A DNA stretch of 17,927 bases from CAYRGE01 sp964423985 (GTDB lineage Bacteria; Patescibacteriota; Minisyncoccia; Phycocordibacterales; CAYRGE01), in contig CAYRGE010000009.1 in the NCBI GenBank assembly GCA_964423985.1, positions 1 to 17,927 on the forward strand. The letters are read 5' to 3'. Below, one piece after another: positions 7,927 to 14,507 of this stretch. A program made the translations under genes and the position numbers. The first letter of the stretch is position 1. Every line of letters begins with the position of its first letter. The notes beneath the pieces are model-generated. The model had not been told where the DNA came from. It did not search any database and was given only the letters and a program-made list of their open reading frames with translations.

Positions 7927-7935
7927 ATTATCACA
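7927..7935 (-). promoter_or_regulatory. Extended -10 element of the metallo-beta-lactamase gene
   Basis: TGT followed by GATAAT reads on the minus strand at 7935-7927. The -10 ends 9 nt before the ATG at 7917, so the predicted mRNA leader is only about 3 nt. No good -35 is seen, which fits an extended -10 promoter. Confidence 0.4.
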
Positions 7936-7941
7936 AGACAA

Positions 7942-8053
7942 GTTTGATGAGTGTTAAGCACTTGAACGCCTGCAACTGAAACAGGAAGTTGAGTGAAATT
8001 TTAGGGGTACGAAACAGAACACTCCGATACGGCGAACCAAAACAGAAAATTCT
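7942..8053. other. Non-coding spacer with small dyads
   Basis: No gene is seen here. It has higher GC than its surroundings, and two interleaved short dyads (CCTG/CAGG and CAACT/AGTTG) near 7970-7996. It looks like the replaced end of the truncated XRE gene next to it, or an unknown dispersed element. Confidence 0.3.
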
Positions 8054-8191
8054 TCAATACATTTTTTTAATTTTTTTTGCAACTTCAACCTGCGTCAAAC
8101 CAGACTCCTTGCGAGTTTTTTGTAAGTTATCAACAACATTTCTATATTTTTTAGAGTAACTCAAATTCTTTATAATTTTATTACATATCAC
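8054..8191 (-). pseudogene. Truncated XRE-family helix-turn-helix regulator
   Basis: A minus-strand frame open from GTG at 8191 to TGA at 8054 encodes about 45 residues ending YRNVVDNLQKTRKESG, LTQVEVAKKIKKMY and stop. The stretch LQKTRKESGLTQVEVAKKI is the beginning of a Cro/C1-type HTH domain: helix 1 and the conserved xLTQxEVAKKx of helix 2. The recognition helix, normally something like QSYISKIE, is missing; the frame stops in an A-rich run instead. A TTG at about residue 10 (before SYSKKYRN) could have been the original start. This is a remnant and cannot encode a working DNA-binding domain. It could have been an antitoxin or a phage/plasmid regulator, but its partner is not visible. Confidence 0.55.
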
Positions 8192-8504
8192 ACCACAGAA
8201 TATACCAAATTAGGTTAATATATAATATATTGCGAACCCGACCAACAAAACCATTTTCTTCCTCTTCTTTTTTTCGCCTGTCGGCGGAGGGGTTTGGGGG
8301 GGGCTGAACAGTTGAACGAGAGTCAGCAAAGAAAACTTTAACTCCTGTCCTTTCAGTAATTATATTGTGTTTAGCCATCTCTCTTCCTTGATAATAAGCC
8401 ATGTTTAACTTCATTTCTTTTAGTAATCTTTTAATTAAAGGTATTGAACGACCAAATCCTTTTGCTCTCAAAAATCTTGTGACGAACCCGTTTTCGCAAT
8501 TCAA
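8181..8504 (-). pseudogene. IS30-family transposase fragment
   Basis: This 107-codon frame contains, at residues 24-67, a clear piece of an IS30-type DDE transposase: IKRLLKEMKLNMAYYQGREMAKH followed by TERTGVKVFFADSRSTVQ. The family pattern is MTYDQGREMAxH...TGxxVYFADPxSPWQRGTNENTNG. The second catalytic Asp (in TYDQG) is Tyr38 here, the SPW is replaced by STV, and the sequence diverges completely after it, before the catalytic Glu of GTNEN. The N-terminal DNA-binding and first Asp regions are absent. The last 40 codons translate a C/A-rich stretch and are meaningless. It is an inactive relic. No terminal inverted repeats were found. Confidence 0.7.
8296..8303 (+). repeat. G8 homopolymer in a G-rich patch
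   Basis: A run of eight G residues lies within a G-rich patch (8283-8303) just after the IS30 relic loses its similarity. Such a tract is unusual in this AT-rich DNA. It may be a slippage hotspot or part of a decayed element. Confidence 0.6.
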
Positions 8505-8509
8505 AAATA

Positions 8510-8518
8510 TGCTACAAT
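8510..8518 (+). promoter_or_regulatory. Extended -10 promoter of the DedA gene
   Basis: TGC plus TACAAT at 8510-8518, with no strong -35. The -10 ends 7 nt before the ATG at 8526, which puts the predicted transcription start on or next to the start codon, so a leaderless mRNA is expected. Confidence 0.45.
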
Positions 8519-8525
8519 TGTCTTT

Positions 8526-9137
8526 ATGTTTGAAATATCAGTTGAAAGTATTGTTGTAGCTCTTAGTTATTTTGGTATTTTCCTTTTAATGGTAACAAAT
8601 GGATCTATAAGTTTTCCGTCAAGTCAGGTGCTTTACATAATCACTGGTTATTTTATATTTACTGGAGCTCTTTTTTTGCCACTTGTTGTTTTAGTTGGAG
8701 CACTTGGAAATACCGTGGGTTGTGTTATTTTATATGAAGTTGCTCGCTCTAAAGGGTTAAAATACATAACAAAATTTAAGTTTTTCCCCGAGCAAGTTAT
8801 CAAGAAGGTGCAAGTTGCTTTTCAGAAACGCGGAGTCTGGTTTGTTTTTATTGCTAAATTAATCCCAGCACTAAAAGTGTTTGTACCGATACCTGCAGGA
8901 ATTAGTAAAATGAGCAGACCCCTGTATTTGTTTGCTATCTTTACATCGTCTGCAATCTGGACTGCCCCTTTTATTGCAATTGGGTATTACTTTGGTAAAA
9001 GCTCTGATGTTTTTAGCAACTATGCAATTATATTGATGTTTGTGGCACTGATAATGTTTGGTCTTTTTTATCGCTATATAAACAAATTACAGGTTGTTCA
9101 AGATGTTTATGGAGGTCAAATAAAAACACTCAACTAG
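8526..9137 (+). CDS. DedA family (VTT domain) membrane protein
   Basis: The 203-residue protein has the DedA/SNARE-associated (VTT) architecture: FGIFLLMVTNGSISFPSSQVLYIITGYF at the N-terminus, a VVLVGALGNTVGCVILYEVAR segment with the small-residue pattern of the re-entrant loop, and FVFIAKLIPALKVFVPIPAGISKMS at about 107-131, the family signature. Four to five hydrophobic segments follow each other. DedA proteins are implicated in lipid carrier or phospholipid translocation across the membrane; which substrate applies here is unknown. It is a single-gene unit, convergent with comEC (24 bp apart). The signature acidic residue after the first re-entrant proline (normally PSE) is Gln here (PSSQ). 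Confidence 0.85.
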   Translation: MFEISVESIVVALSYFGIFLLMVTNGSISFPSSQVLYIITGYFIFTGALFLPLVVLVGALGNTVGCVILYEVARSKGLKYITKFKFFPEQVIKKVQVAFQKRGVWFVFIAKLIPALKVFVPIPAGISKMSRPLYLFAIFTSSAIWTAPFIAIGYYFGKSSDVFSNYAIILMFVALIMFGLFYRYINKLQVVQDVYGGQIKTLN

Positions 9138-9154
9138 TGTGGGTATTTATTTTT
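9126..9154 (+). terminator. Possible terminator after the DedA gene
   Basis: ACACT (9126-9130) and AGTGT (9136-9140) form a 5-bp stem around the stop codon, followed by a T-rich stretch. It is weak but lies exactly between the convergent genes. Confidence 0.25.
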
Positions 9155-9161
9155 ACAGGCT

Positions 9162-10670
9162 TTACTTCTTTTTTGAATAAAGTGCATTTTTTATATAAAA
9201 ATACCATTGTGGTTTTTGTATTAATATCCACAAAATAGCATATGAAATAAAAACTGCAAGAATTGGAAAATGTGGCACAAAAACAGCAGCAAAGGGAACT
9301 TGTACAAAGAATGCAACAACAAGTAAAATATATTCAAGTAGAAAATATGCTATTGTCCCAACAACCATTGATGCTGTAAAATGCACAAAACCAAGCAAGC
9401 CAGCTAAAAATCCAAAAAACATAACGGCTGGAATAGTAATAAGAACAAGGAGATTTACTGGAATAGCAACAAGTGAGAACTTTCCCATATAAAAAAGCAA
9501 TAATGGTAATACAAATATCTGTGTAGCAATGGTAGCCGCAGCAATTTGACGCAAACCAAGTTTGTTTGGAATTATTGAGAGTCGTTTCTCTACGATTGGA
9601 GAGGCACAAATAAGCCCCAAGGTTGCAATAAATGAAAGCTGAAAGGAAACATCAAAAATAAGTATTTTGGGATTGTGTACTACCATTAAAAAACCAGCCA
9701 CAAACAGTGCTCTTTTAATATCATGCACCCTTCCTGTTGCGCGCGCTAATATAACAAGCAGTGCCATTATAGACGCACGAACAACGGGAGCACCAGCCCC
9801 AGCCATTACCGCAAATAAAACAATGCTGATAGCACTAAGAGACAGCGATGCCATAAAGGGTAAGAAGGCGAAAAATCTCATCATTGCCTCCGCAACAATA
9901 GTCACATTATAGCCAGACAACACAACGATATGTATAATTCCAGTTGTTCTAAAATCTTCTAAAAGCTGTGGCCCAAGGGATTGTTTGGCTCCTATTATAA
10001 TTCCACCCAATAGAGACGAGTGTGGTTCTTGTAATACCAACCCAATCCGTTCAATAAACGACTGCTTGAATATAAACAACTTTTCTCTAATAAAACTACC
10101 TTCTCCAACACCAATCAATTCTACTTCTGGGTAAAACATCTGATATGCAACACCCTTTTTGCCAAGAAATGCAATGTAATTAAAAACTCTCCCTGTTTCT
10201 TCGTTTGAGAAATTTTTTGGTTTATTTATCTCACCCTTTAATATAACCCTGTCGCCGTAACTAAACTCTGGAAATCGCTCTATTGTCGCAATAACTTTAG
10301 CAGTAATAGGTGTTTTTTCTTCTTCTTTGTGTATGTATTCAAGGCTTACAATAATCTTTGTTCGTGCATCTCGTTCGTCTGGTTCACCAGAAATAACACC
10401 TTCTATAAGAACGCTTTGCTCTATATTTAAGTCAAGTACGGGGTCGCCAATACGCGACTCTACAATATCAAAACGCGCAATCCCAAGCGCAATAAATAAA
10501 ATTGACAACGAAGCAAATACAACCACGCGCTCCCTAAAAAGAACACCTATGCAAAGTAGTGCGATAAATAGCAACCCTAAAAACCCAATAAATACAACAC
10601 CAAAATCAAAAAAAGAACGAAATGCAACACCAATAATGAAAAAAGCTAATAATAGCGTAATTTTGTTCAT
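9162..10670 (-). CDS. comEC: ComEC/Rec2 DNA-uptake channel, without metallo-beta-lactamase domain
   Basis: ComEC moves single-stranded DNA across the cytoplasmic membrane during natural transformation. The 502-residue protein starts with several hydrophobic helices (about 4-66), then the DUF4131 soluble part (about 80-190, with the characteristic GEINKPKNFSNEETGRVFNYIAFLGKKGVAYQ), then the polytopic Competence domain. This opens with GPQLLEDFRTTGIIHIVVLS and GYNV near 233-255, equivalent to the family motif for the gate of the channel. The protein ends shortly after the last helix (IKNALYSKKK); the beta-lactamase domain of full-length ComEC (over 700 residues) is missing and is encoded separately at 7063-7917. 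Type IV pilus genes needed for uptake are not in this window. Confidence 0.9.
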   Translation of the reverse strand: MNKITLLLAFFIIGVAFRSFFDFGVVFIGFLGLLFIALLCIGVLFRERVVVFASLSILFIALGIARFDIVESRIGDPVLDLNIEQSVLIEGVISGEPDERDARTKIIVSLEYIHKEEEKTPITAKVIATIERFPEFSYGDRVILKGEINKPKNFSNEETGRVFNYIAFLGKKGVAYQMFYPEVELIGVGEGSFIREKLFIFKQSFIERIGLVLQEPHSSLLGGIIIGAKQSLGPQLLEDFRTTGIIHIVVLSGYNVTIVAEAMMRFFAFLPFMASLSLSAISIVLFAVMAGAGAPVVRASIMALLVILARATGRVHDIKRALFVAGFLMVVHNPKILIFDVSFQLSFIATLGLICASPIVEKRLSIIPNKLGLRQIAAATIATQIFVLPLLLFYMGKFSLVAIPVNLLVLITIPAVMFFGFLAGLLGFVHFTASMVVGTIAYFLLEYILLVVAFFVQVPFAAVFVPHFPILAVFISYAILWILIQKPQWYFYIKNALYSKKK

Positions 10671-10942
10671 TTTATATCAAAAATCCGTTATTAAACTTGA
10701 ATTTCTGTTGTACTGTCTTGTATTTCCTTTAATTTCTTAAACAACTTTATGGGTATAGTTATTACTGTGTATCTATGCTTAATTAATAGATAAATAGTGT
10801 GCTTGTTTATAAATTTGAAATTTCTGCTAAAAACAGTATCATCAACGACTTTTTAGTCTTATATAGCTAAAATATTGCTTGTGTTTTATTAATTTTACTA
10901 AAATCCACAGCTTATCACGGCTTATTAGTCTTGTTTGTTTAA
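10671..10942. other. Intergenic region upstream of comEC
   Basis: No gene is visible on either strand and no tRNA-like arms are present. It contains short dyads, ATCTAT/ATAGAT around 10770-10790 and GACT-TTTT-AGTC around 10848-10859. On the minus strand TTGTTT followed 16 nt later by TACAAG could be the comEC promoter, but it is not convincing. Confidence 0.4.
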
Positions 10943-10984
10943 TTCATTGGTTTATTTTTAATTATCTCAAAATAAACCAATGAA
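10943..10984 (-). terminator. Long hairpin downstream of rnhA
   Basis: TTCATTGGTTTATTTT (10943-10958) is perfectly complementary to 10969-10984, a 16-bp stem with a 10-nt loop, beginning 6 bp after the rnhA stop. There is no T-run after it on the minus strand, so it may stabilise the mRNA 3' end rather than, or as well as, terminate transcription. Confidence 0.5.
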
Positions 10985-10989
10985 AATTC

Positions 10990-11418
10990 TTACACACCCC
11001 TATCCATAGCTTCATTTGCTAAAGCATCTGCTTTTTTATTCTGTTCACGAGGCACATAGACAAATTCTACATTAGGAAAATCTTTAACACGCATATTCCA
11101 TATTTTTATAAACTTAGGAAACAAGGTTGGTTCTTTAATTTGATATTCACCAGAAAGCTGTTTTTTTACCAACTCGCTGTCGGTTCTTATTTCAATTTTT
11201 ATGTCTTTTGATTTTTTTCCAAGTATTTTTTTTGCTTCTTCAAGAGCTAAAACAATAGCATCATATTCTGCCCAATTATTAGTCTGAACTCCCAAAAACC
11301 TTGACGCACTCTTCAAGTGCAAGCCCTCACCATCAGTAATAAAAGCCCCTGCCCCTGCTGGTCCAGGATTTCCACGAGAACCTCCATCTGTGTATATAAT
11401 AAGTAGCTTATCTTTCAT
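10990..11418 (-). CDS. rnhA: Ribonuclease H (RNase HI-like)
   Basis: The enzyme cuts the RNA strand of RNA-DNA hybrids, removing primers and R-loops. The 142-residue protein has the full DEDD set: D11 in YTDGGSRGNPGPAG, E51 in TNNWAEYDAI, D80 in IRTDSELV and D131 in NKKADALANEA. The sequence between D80 and D131 is short and lacks the basic protrusion loop of E. coli RNase HI, so it resembles the archaeal/Gram-positive minimal type. It lies downstream of the PD-(D/E)XK gene; if the frameshift there is repaired, only 8 nt separate them and they form an operon. No Shine-Dalgarno site precedes the ATG. Confidence 0.92.
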   Translation of the reverse strand: MKDKLLIIYTDGGSRGNPGPAGAGAFITDGEGLHLKSASRFLGVQTNNWAEYDAIVLALEEAKKILGKKSKDIKIEIRTDSELVKKQLSGEYQIKEPTLFPKFIKIWNMRVKDFPNVEFVYVPREQNKKADALANEAMDRGV

Positions 11419-11426
11419 ATTTTAAT

Positions 11427-11553
11427 CTATTTTTCATATCTAATAAGTATCTCTAGGTATTTTTCTTGTGTTTTTTGAGGAATGTTTTTATGTGACAATT
11501 TATCTATTTTACCTTTGTTTTTAATAATATCTTTTATGTCATCAAAGAAAAAC
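11427..11553 (-). other. Out-of-frame C-terminal extension of the PD-(D/E)XK gene
   Basis: After the stop at 11534 the neighbouring minus-strand frame stays open to TAG at 11429-11427 and encodes a plausible protein end, FFDDIKDIIKNKGK through YLEILIRYEK. Adding one base to the A5 run at 11548-11552 (T5 on the coding strand) joins the two frames smoothly as TPDGFFFDDIKD. The repaired protein has 166 residues and ends 8 nt before rnhA. Confidence 0.6.
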
Positions 11554-11926
11554 CATCTGGCGTGGCTAGAAATAACTTAGCTGTAATCCAAGTTTTTTCC
11601 ATTTTTTTAGCTATTTCCAAAACACCACTCTTTGTGTGTGTTCCTCTATATTTTACTTCTATCAAACTAACTTCTCTTGTTTGGTTATTAACCACAGCAA
11701 AATCTGGAGCTGTGCGTGTTGCATCTAACACTATGTTGTCTTTTCTTTTTCTAATCTCTCCGTTTTTTGATAATTCTGGCAAAACATACTCATATCCAAA
11801 ATGCAAAACCGTAAAAATACTTTCCCAATCTTTATTATTCTTCTTATATCTTGCATTTCTGAGCATCTGCTCAGAAATAGTTTCTGTAATTCTCCCCTTA
11901 ACTAATGCTTCTGTAAAGCTAATCAT
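11534..11926 (-). CDS. PD-(D/E)XK nuclease-like protein, probably frameshifted at the 3' end
   Basis: The 130-residue frame has the core of a restriction-endonuclease fold: an early helix with conserved acidic residues (ITETISEQMLRNARY, E19), then TAPDFAVVN (D75) and LIEVKYRG (E90, K92), giving the PD...ExK active-site arrangement. From memory, proteins of this type, starting FTE-x-x-VKGR-x-x-ETI, are recurrent hypotheticals in Parcubacteria. Whether it cuts DNA, and in which pathway, is unknown; coupling to rnhA hints at replication or repair. The C-terminal four residues SLMT and the stop appear to result from a missing base in a homopolymer. A possible promoter lies at 11956-11985. Confidence 0.65.
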   Translation of the reverse strand: MISFTEALVKGRITETISEQMLRNARYKKNNKDWESIFTVLHFGYEYVLPELSKNGEIRKRKDNIVLDATRTAPDFAVVNNQTREVSLIEVKYRGTHTKSGVLEIAKKMEKTWITAKLFLATPDGFSLMT

Positions 11927-11955
11927 GTTTATTTTATCGCCCTATAAATATTTAA

Positions 11956-11985
11956 ATTCTAAACATTGTTTTCAGTTTACCACAA
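11956..11985 (-). promoter_or_regulatory. Candidate promoter for the PD-(D/E)XK-rnhA unit
   Basis: TTGTGG (11985-11980) and TAGAAT (11961-11956) on the minus strand are 18 nt apart. Transcription would begin near 11949, about 23 nt before the ATG. Confidence 0.35.
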
Positions 11986-12009
11986 ATCAATATTCATTCT
12001 TGTGTTTAT

Positions 12010-12031
12010 CTTAAATCAACTCTGATTTAAG
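12010..12031. terminator. Hairpin spanning the recJ stop codon
   Basis: CTTAAATCA (12010-12018) and TGATTTAAG (12023-12031) form a perfect 9-bp stem with the 4-nt loop ACTC. It includes the last codons and stop of recJ. A T-rich run follows only on the plus strand, so its role as a recJ terminator is uncertain. Confidence 0.35.
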
Positions 12032-13789
12032 AGTGTTTTTCTTTTCTTTTTCTACTGGTGCTATGTGTTGTATTTTTAGTCTTAATTCTGGTCTTCCGCG
12101 AAAAACAGATTTTTCAATACTTCCCACCATATCAATGTTTTTATCATCTTCAAGTACTATCCCCTCAAAACCATTTAGGTCTGTAAAGAAAGAAATCGCC
12201 TCTAAATCATACCCATTTTGCTTGTTAAATGTAAGTTTTAGGTGGTTTTTTCCTTTTCCAAAACAAATTGCTGTTTTTATTTTTATGTTCTTAAACAAAA
12301 ACATAGGCTTTGGATTATCTATACCGAACGGTGCAAATTGTTCGATTTTTTTATATGTATCCCAATTAACATCGCTGAGCGAGAGTTCTGTGTCTACAAA
12401 AACATCTCTACTTTCTATTTCCTTGTGTTTGTTTTTTTCACAAGAACGAACAAGTTCTTCCTCTAAGTGATGAATATTTTTATTTGAAATTGAAAAACCT
12501 CCAGAAAACTCATGTCCACCAACATTAATAAAAAAATCTTTTTCAACTCCTCTCATAAGTTCAACAACATTTACCTTTCCATTTGAACGACAGGATCCCT
12601 TTATGTCTTTTGTCTGCCCCTTTCCCCACACAAATGATGGCTTATTATGCTCGTCTGCGAGCTTGCTTGCAATAAGCCCTAAAATCCCTGGTTGCCATTT
12701 TGGATTTCCTACTACAACCACTTCGCCTATTTCTCTTTTTTTTATCATAAAACGAGCCTCTTTTACAGTTATGGCAACCAGTTTTTTTCTATATTCATTT
12801 AACTGGTGTAGGTATTTTGCCGATTCATCTGCCTCATCTTGACTATCTGCAGAAAGCAAACGAAATGCGTCTATTGGATGTCCCATTCTACCAGCAGAAT
12901 TGATGCGTGGTCCAATCATAAAACCAATATCATCTTCGGTTATATGCATCTTATTTATGCCTATTTTTTTAAAAAGACTATTTAGTCCTAGTCGCTTGCT
13001 TTTTCGCAGCACCACGAGCCCAAAATACGCCAATACGCGATTTTCTTTCTTCAGCGATACCATATCAGCAACAGTAGATATTCCCACCATATCAAGAAGC
13101 CATTTTTCCCAGCCATCTGGTATATCTTTAAACAAACCATTGTTTTTGCCTTTATTTAATATTCCTTGAGATAACTTGAAAACAATCCCGCAACCACAAA
13201 GCTCTTTGTCTGGGTATTTATCTTTTTTTTGCTTTGGGTCTATGATTGTATATGCTGGTGGTAGTTTTTCCTGTGGTAAGTGGTGGTCTGTGATTATTGT
13301 GTCAATTCCAAGCTCATTTGCATACTCAATCTCTTCAACATCAGTAATTCCACAATCAACAGTAATAATAAGTTTTGTTTTGTTGTCAGAAAATTGTTTA
13401 ATTGCTTTTTTATTTAAGCCATACCCTTCATTATGTCTGTGTGGAATATAAATATCTACATTTTTATAGTCAATTTTTTTAAATAAATCATAAAGAACCA
13501 CACCACCAGGTATTCCATCACAATCATAGTCTGCATATACAACAATTTTTTCCTCCTTATCTATTGCTGTAAATATCCGCTCAACACCCTTTTCCATATT
13601 TAACATTAAAAACGGATCGTGGGTATCTCTATTATAATCTGGGTATAAAAACTTCTCTGCTTCAATTTTTGTTTTTATGTCTCTGTTTACAAGCAGTTTT
13701 TGTATAAATTCTTCGTAATCACCTAATTCTTTTTTGGTTTTTGAGGTTATTACGGTTTTTTTAATCTTAGGTAATTTCATAGGAATCAT
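12011..13789 (-). CDS. recJ: Single-stranded-DNA exonuclease RecJ
   Basis: RecJ is a 5'-3' exonuclease on single-stranded DNA used in recombinational and mismatch repair. The 592-residue protein has the DHH phosphoesterase motifs YADYDCDGIPGG (85-96), ITVDCGIT (142-149) and TDHHLP (167-172), then GPRINSAGRMGHP (293-305), the DHHA1 domain with GSCRS (398-402) and GGHEFSGG (424-431), and a C-terminal OB domain starting near APFGIDNP. Metal ligands appear complete. The frame is open to an ATG at 13852, but an extended -10 (TGGTATAAT, 13811-13803) lies inside that part, so I take the ATG at 13789; the one at 13780 is also possible. It is divergent from the HIT gene. Confidence 0.93.
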   Translation of the reverse strand: MIPMKLPKIKKTVITSKTKKELGDYEEFIQKLLVNRDIKTKIEAEKFLYPDYNRDTHDPFLMLNMEKGVERIFTAIDKEEKIVVYADYDCDGIPGGVVLYDLFKKIDYKNVDIYIPHRHNEGYGLNKKAIKQFSDNKTKLIITVDCGITDVEEIEYANELGIDTIITDHHLPQEKLPPAYTIIDPKQKKDKYPDKELCGCGIVFKLSQGILNKGKNNGLFKDIPDGWEKWLLDMVGISTVADMVSLKKENRVLAYFGLVVLRKSKRLGLNSLFKKIGINKMHITEDDIGFMIGPRINSAGRMGHPIDAFRLLSADSQDEADESAKYLHQLNEYRKKLVAITVKEARFMIKKREIGEVVVVGNPKWQPGILGLIASKLADEHNKPSFVWGKGQTKDIKGSCRSNGKVNVVELMRGVEKDFFINVGGHEFSGGFSISNKNIHHLEEELVRSCEKNKHKEIESRDVFVDTELSLSDVNWDTYKKIEQFAPFGIDNPKPMFLFKNIKIKTAICFGKGKNHLKLTFNKQNGYDLEAISFFTDLNGFEGIVLEDDKNIDMVGSIEKSVFRGRPELRLKIQHIAPVEKEKKNTLKSELI

Positions 13790-13802
13790 AACTATATTGT
13801 GA

Positions 13803-13811
13803 ATTATACCA
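13803..13811 (-). promoter_or_regulatory. Extended -10 promoter of recJ
   Basis: TGG plus TATAAT on the minus strand. Transcription is predicted to start near 13796, leaving about 7 nt before the ATG at 13789. It decides against the upstream start at 13852. Confidence 0.45.
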
Positions 13812-13924
13812 CGCCCACACTTGTTTTTATTTTCTTGAATTTTAGGTATCATATTGTATTATTTACATAGTCATCGGCAATGAAACTACTTTTTATTCTA
13901 AAACCCTAAGACTTAAACAAAATT

Positions 13925-14365
13925 ATGAAAAATTGTATATTTTGTAAAATAATCTCTGGAGAGATTCCTTCATTAAAAATTTATGAAGATGATTTTGTCT
14001 ATGTATTTGCAGACATTAGCCCTAATAATTTAGGACATTCTCTCGTTATACCTAAAAAACACCACAAAAACCTATATGACATTCCAGACAAAACACTTTC
14101 CCATATAATGCCTGTTGTAAAAAAACTTTCTATTGCAATAAAAAAAGCCACAAAAGCAGACGGAATCAATATTATTATGAACAATGAACCCTGTGCGGGA
14201 CAAGTAGTTTTTCATTCACACATACACATTATTCCCCGTCTTGAAGACGACGGCTACAAACACTGGAAAAGCCCTGATTTTAATGAGGTTGATATAGAAA
14301 AATCTGTTGAAAACATTAAAGAGGTACTTTTGAATGATACTGACACAAACTTAAGAGCTGTTTAG
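13925..14365 (+). CDS. HIT family nucleotide-binding protein
   Basis: Histidine-triad proteins are nucleotide hydrolases or transferases acting on phosphoramidates and dinucleotides. The 146-residue protein starts MKNCIFCKIISGEIPSLKIYEDD, the standard Hint-type opening with a CxxC pair (C4, C7). It has GHSLVIPKKHHKNLYDI at 37-53 and the active-site triad HSHIHIIPR at 97-105, with H99 as the expected nucleophile. The tail after about residue 115 is longer than in minimal Hint proteins and has no obvious motif. It is divergent from recJ and ends ahead of a strong terminator. The physiological substrate cannot be told from sequence. Confidence 0.92.
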   Translation: MKNCIFCKIISGEIPSLKIYEDDFVYVFADISPNNLGHSLVIPKKHHKNLYDIPDKTLSHIMPVVKKLSIAIKKATKADGINIIMNNEPCAGQVVFHSHIHIIPRLEDDGYKHWKSPDFNEVDIEKSVENIKEVLLNDTDTNLRAV

Positions 14366-14452
14366 TTGTCTTTAATTTTAGCAAAAAGAAATGTCTTTAT
14401 GTGGCGTAAAAATATACCCTATATACTGTTGAGTGTTTATTTATGAGCAAAA

Positions 14453-14481
14453 AAAAGGGCAAACTAAAAGTTTGCCCTTTT
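14453..14481. terminator. Strong bidirectional terminator
   Basis: AAAAGGGCAAACT (14453-14465) is perfectly complementary to AGTTTGCCCTTTT (14469-14481), a 13-bp stem with the loop AAA. T-runs are present on both strands. It separates the convergent HIT (plus) and ClpP-like (minus) genes. Confidence 0.8.
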
Positions 14482-14507
14482 ATAAAAATGAATTTTTCAT
14501 TTTTATA
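14481..14507 (-). repeat. AT-rich hairpin over the ClpP-like stop codon
   Basis: 14481-14492 pairs perfectly with 14496-14507 (12 bp, loop TTT). The stop codon at 14503-14505 is inside the stem. It precedes the stronger terminator on the minus strand, so the transcript would end in two hairpins. Confidence 0.5.

Noticed and set aside
7918..7941. Start of the MBL protein at 7941
   Set aside because: It would place the -10 box inside the gene and put MSCDNIAH before a signal-like MKRKSLYVLW start.
8233..8490. CGAACCCG at 8233-8240 and 8483-8490 as target-site duplication of the IS relic
   Set aside because: IS30 elements make 2-3 bp duplications, and the repeats lie inside the degenerate frame rather than at element ends. 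The match is probably chance or a local duplication.
10900..10925. ATCCACAG as a DnaA box or origin signal
   Set aside because: It is a single imperfect match without clustering, and no dnaA, dnaN or AT-rich unwinding arrangement is nearby.
11540..11560. Programmed ribosomal frameshift in the PD-(D/E)XK gene
   Set aside because: There is no slippery heptamer with a downstream pseudoknot or hairpin, and no upstream Shine-Dalgarno stimulator. A missing base in the homopolymer is simpler.
13790..13852. Longer RecJ N-terminus from the ATG at 13852
   Set aside because: The extra 21 codons contain an extended -10 promoter and show no RecJ-like sequence.
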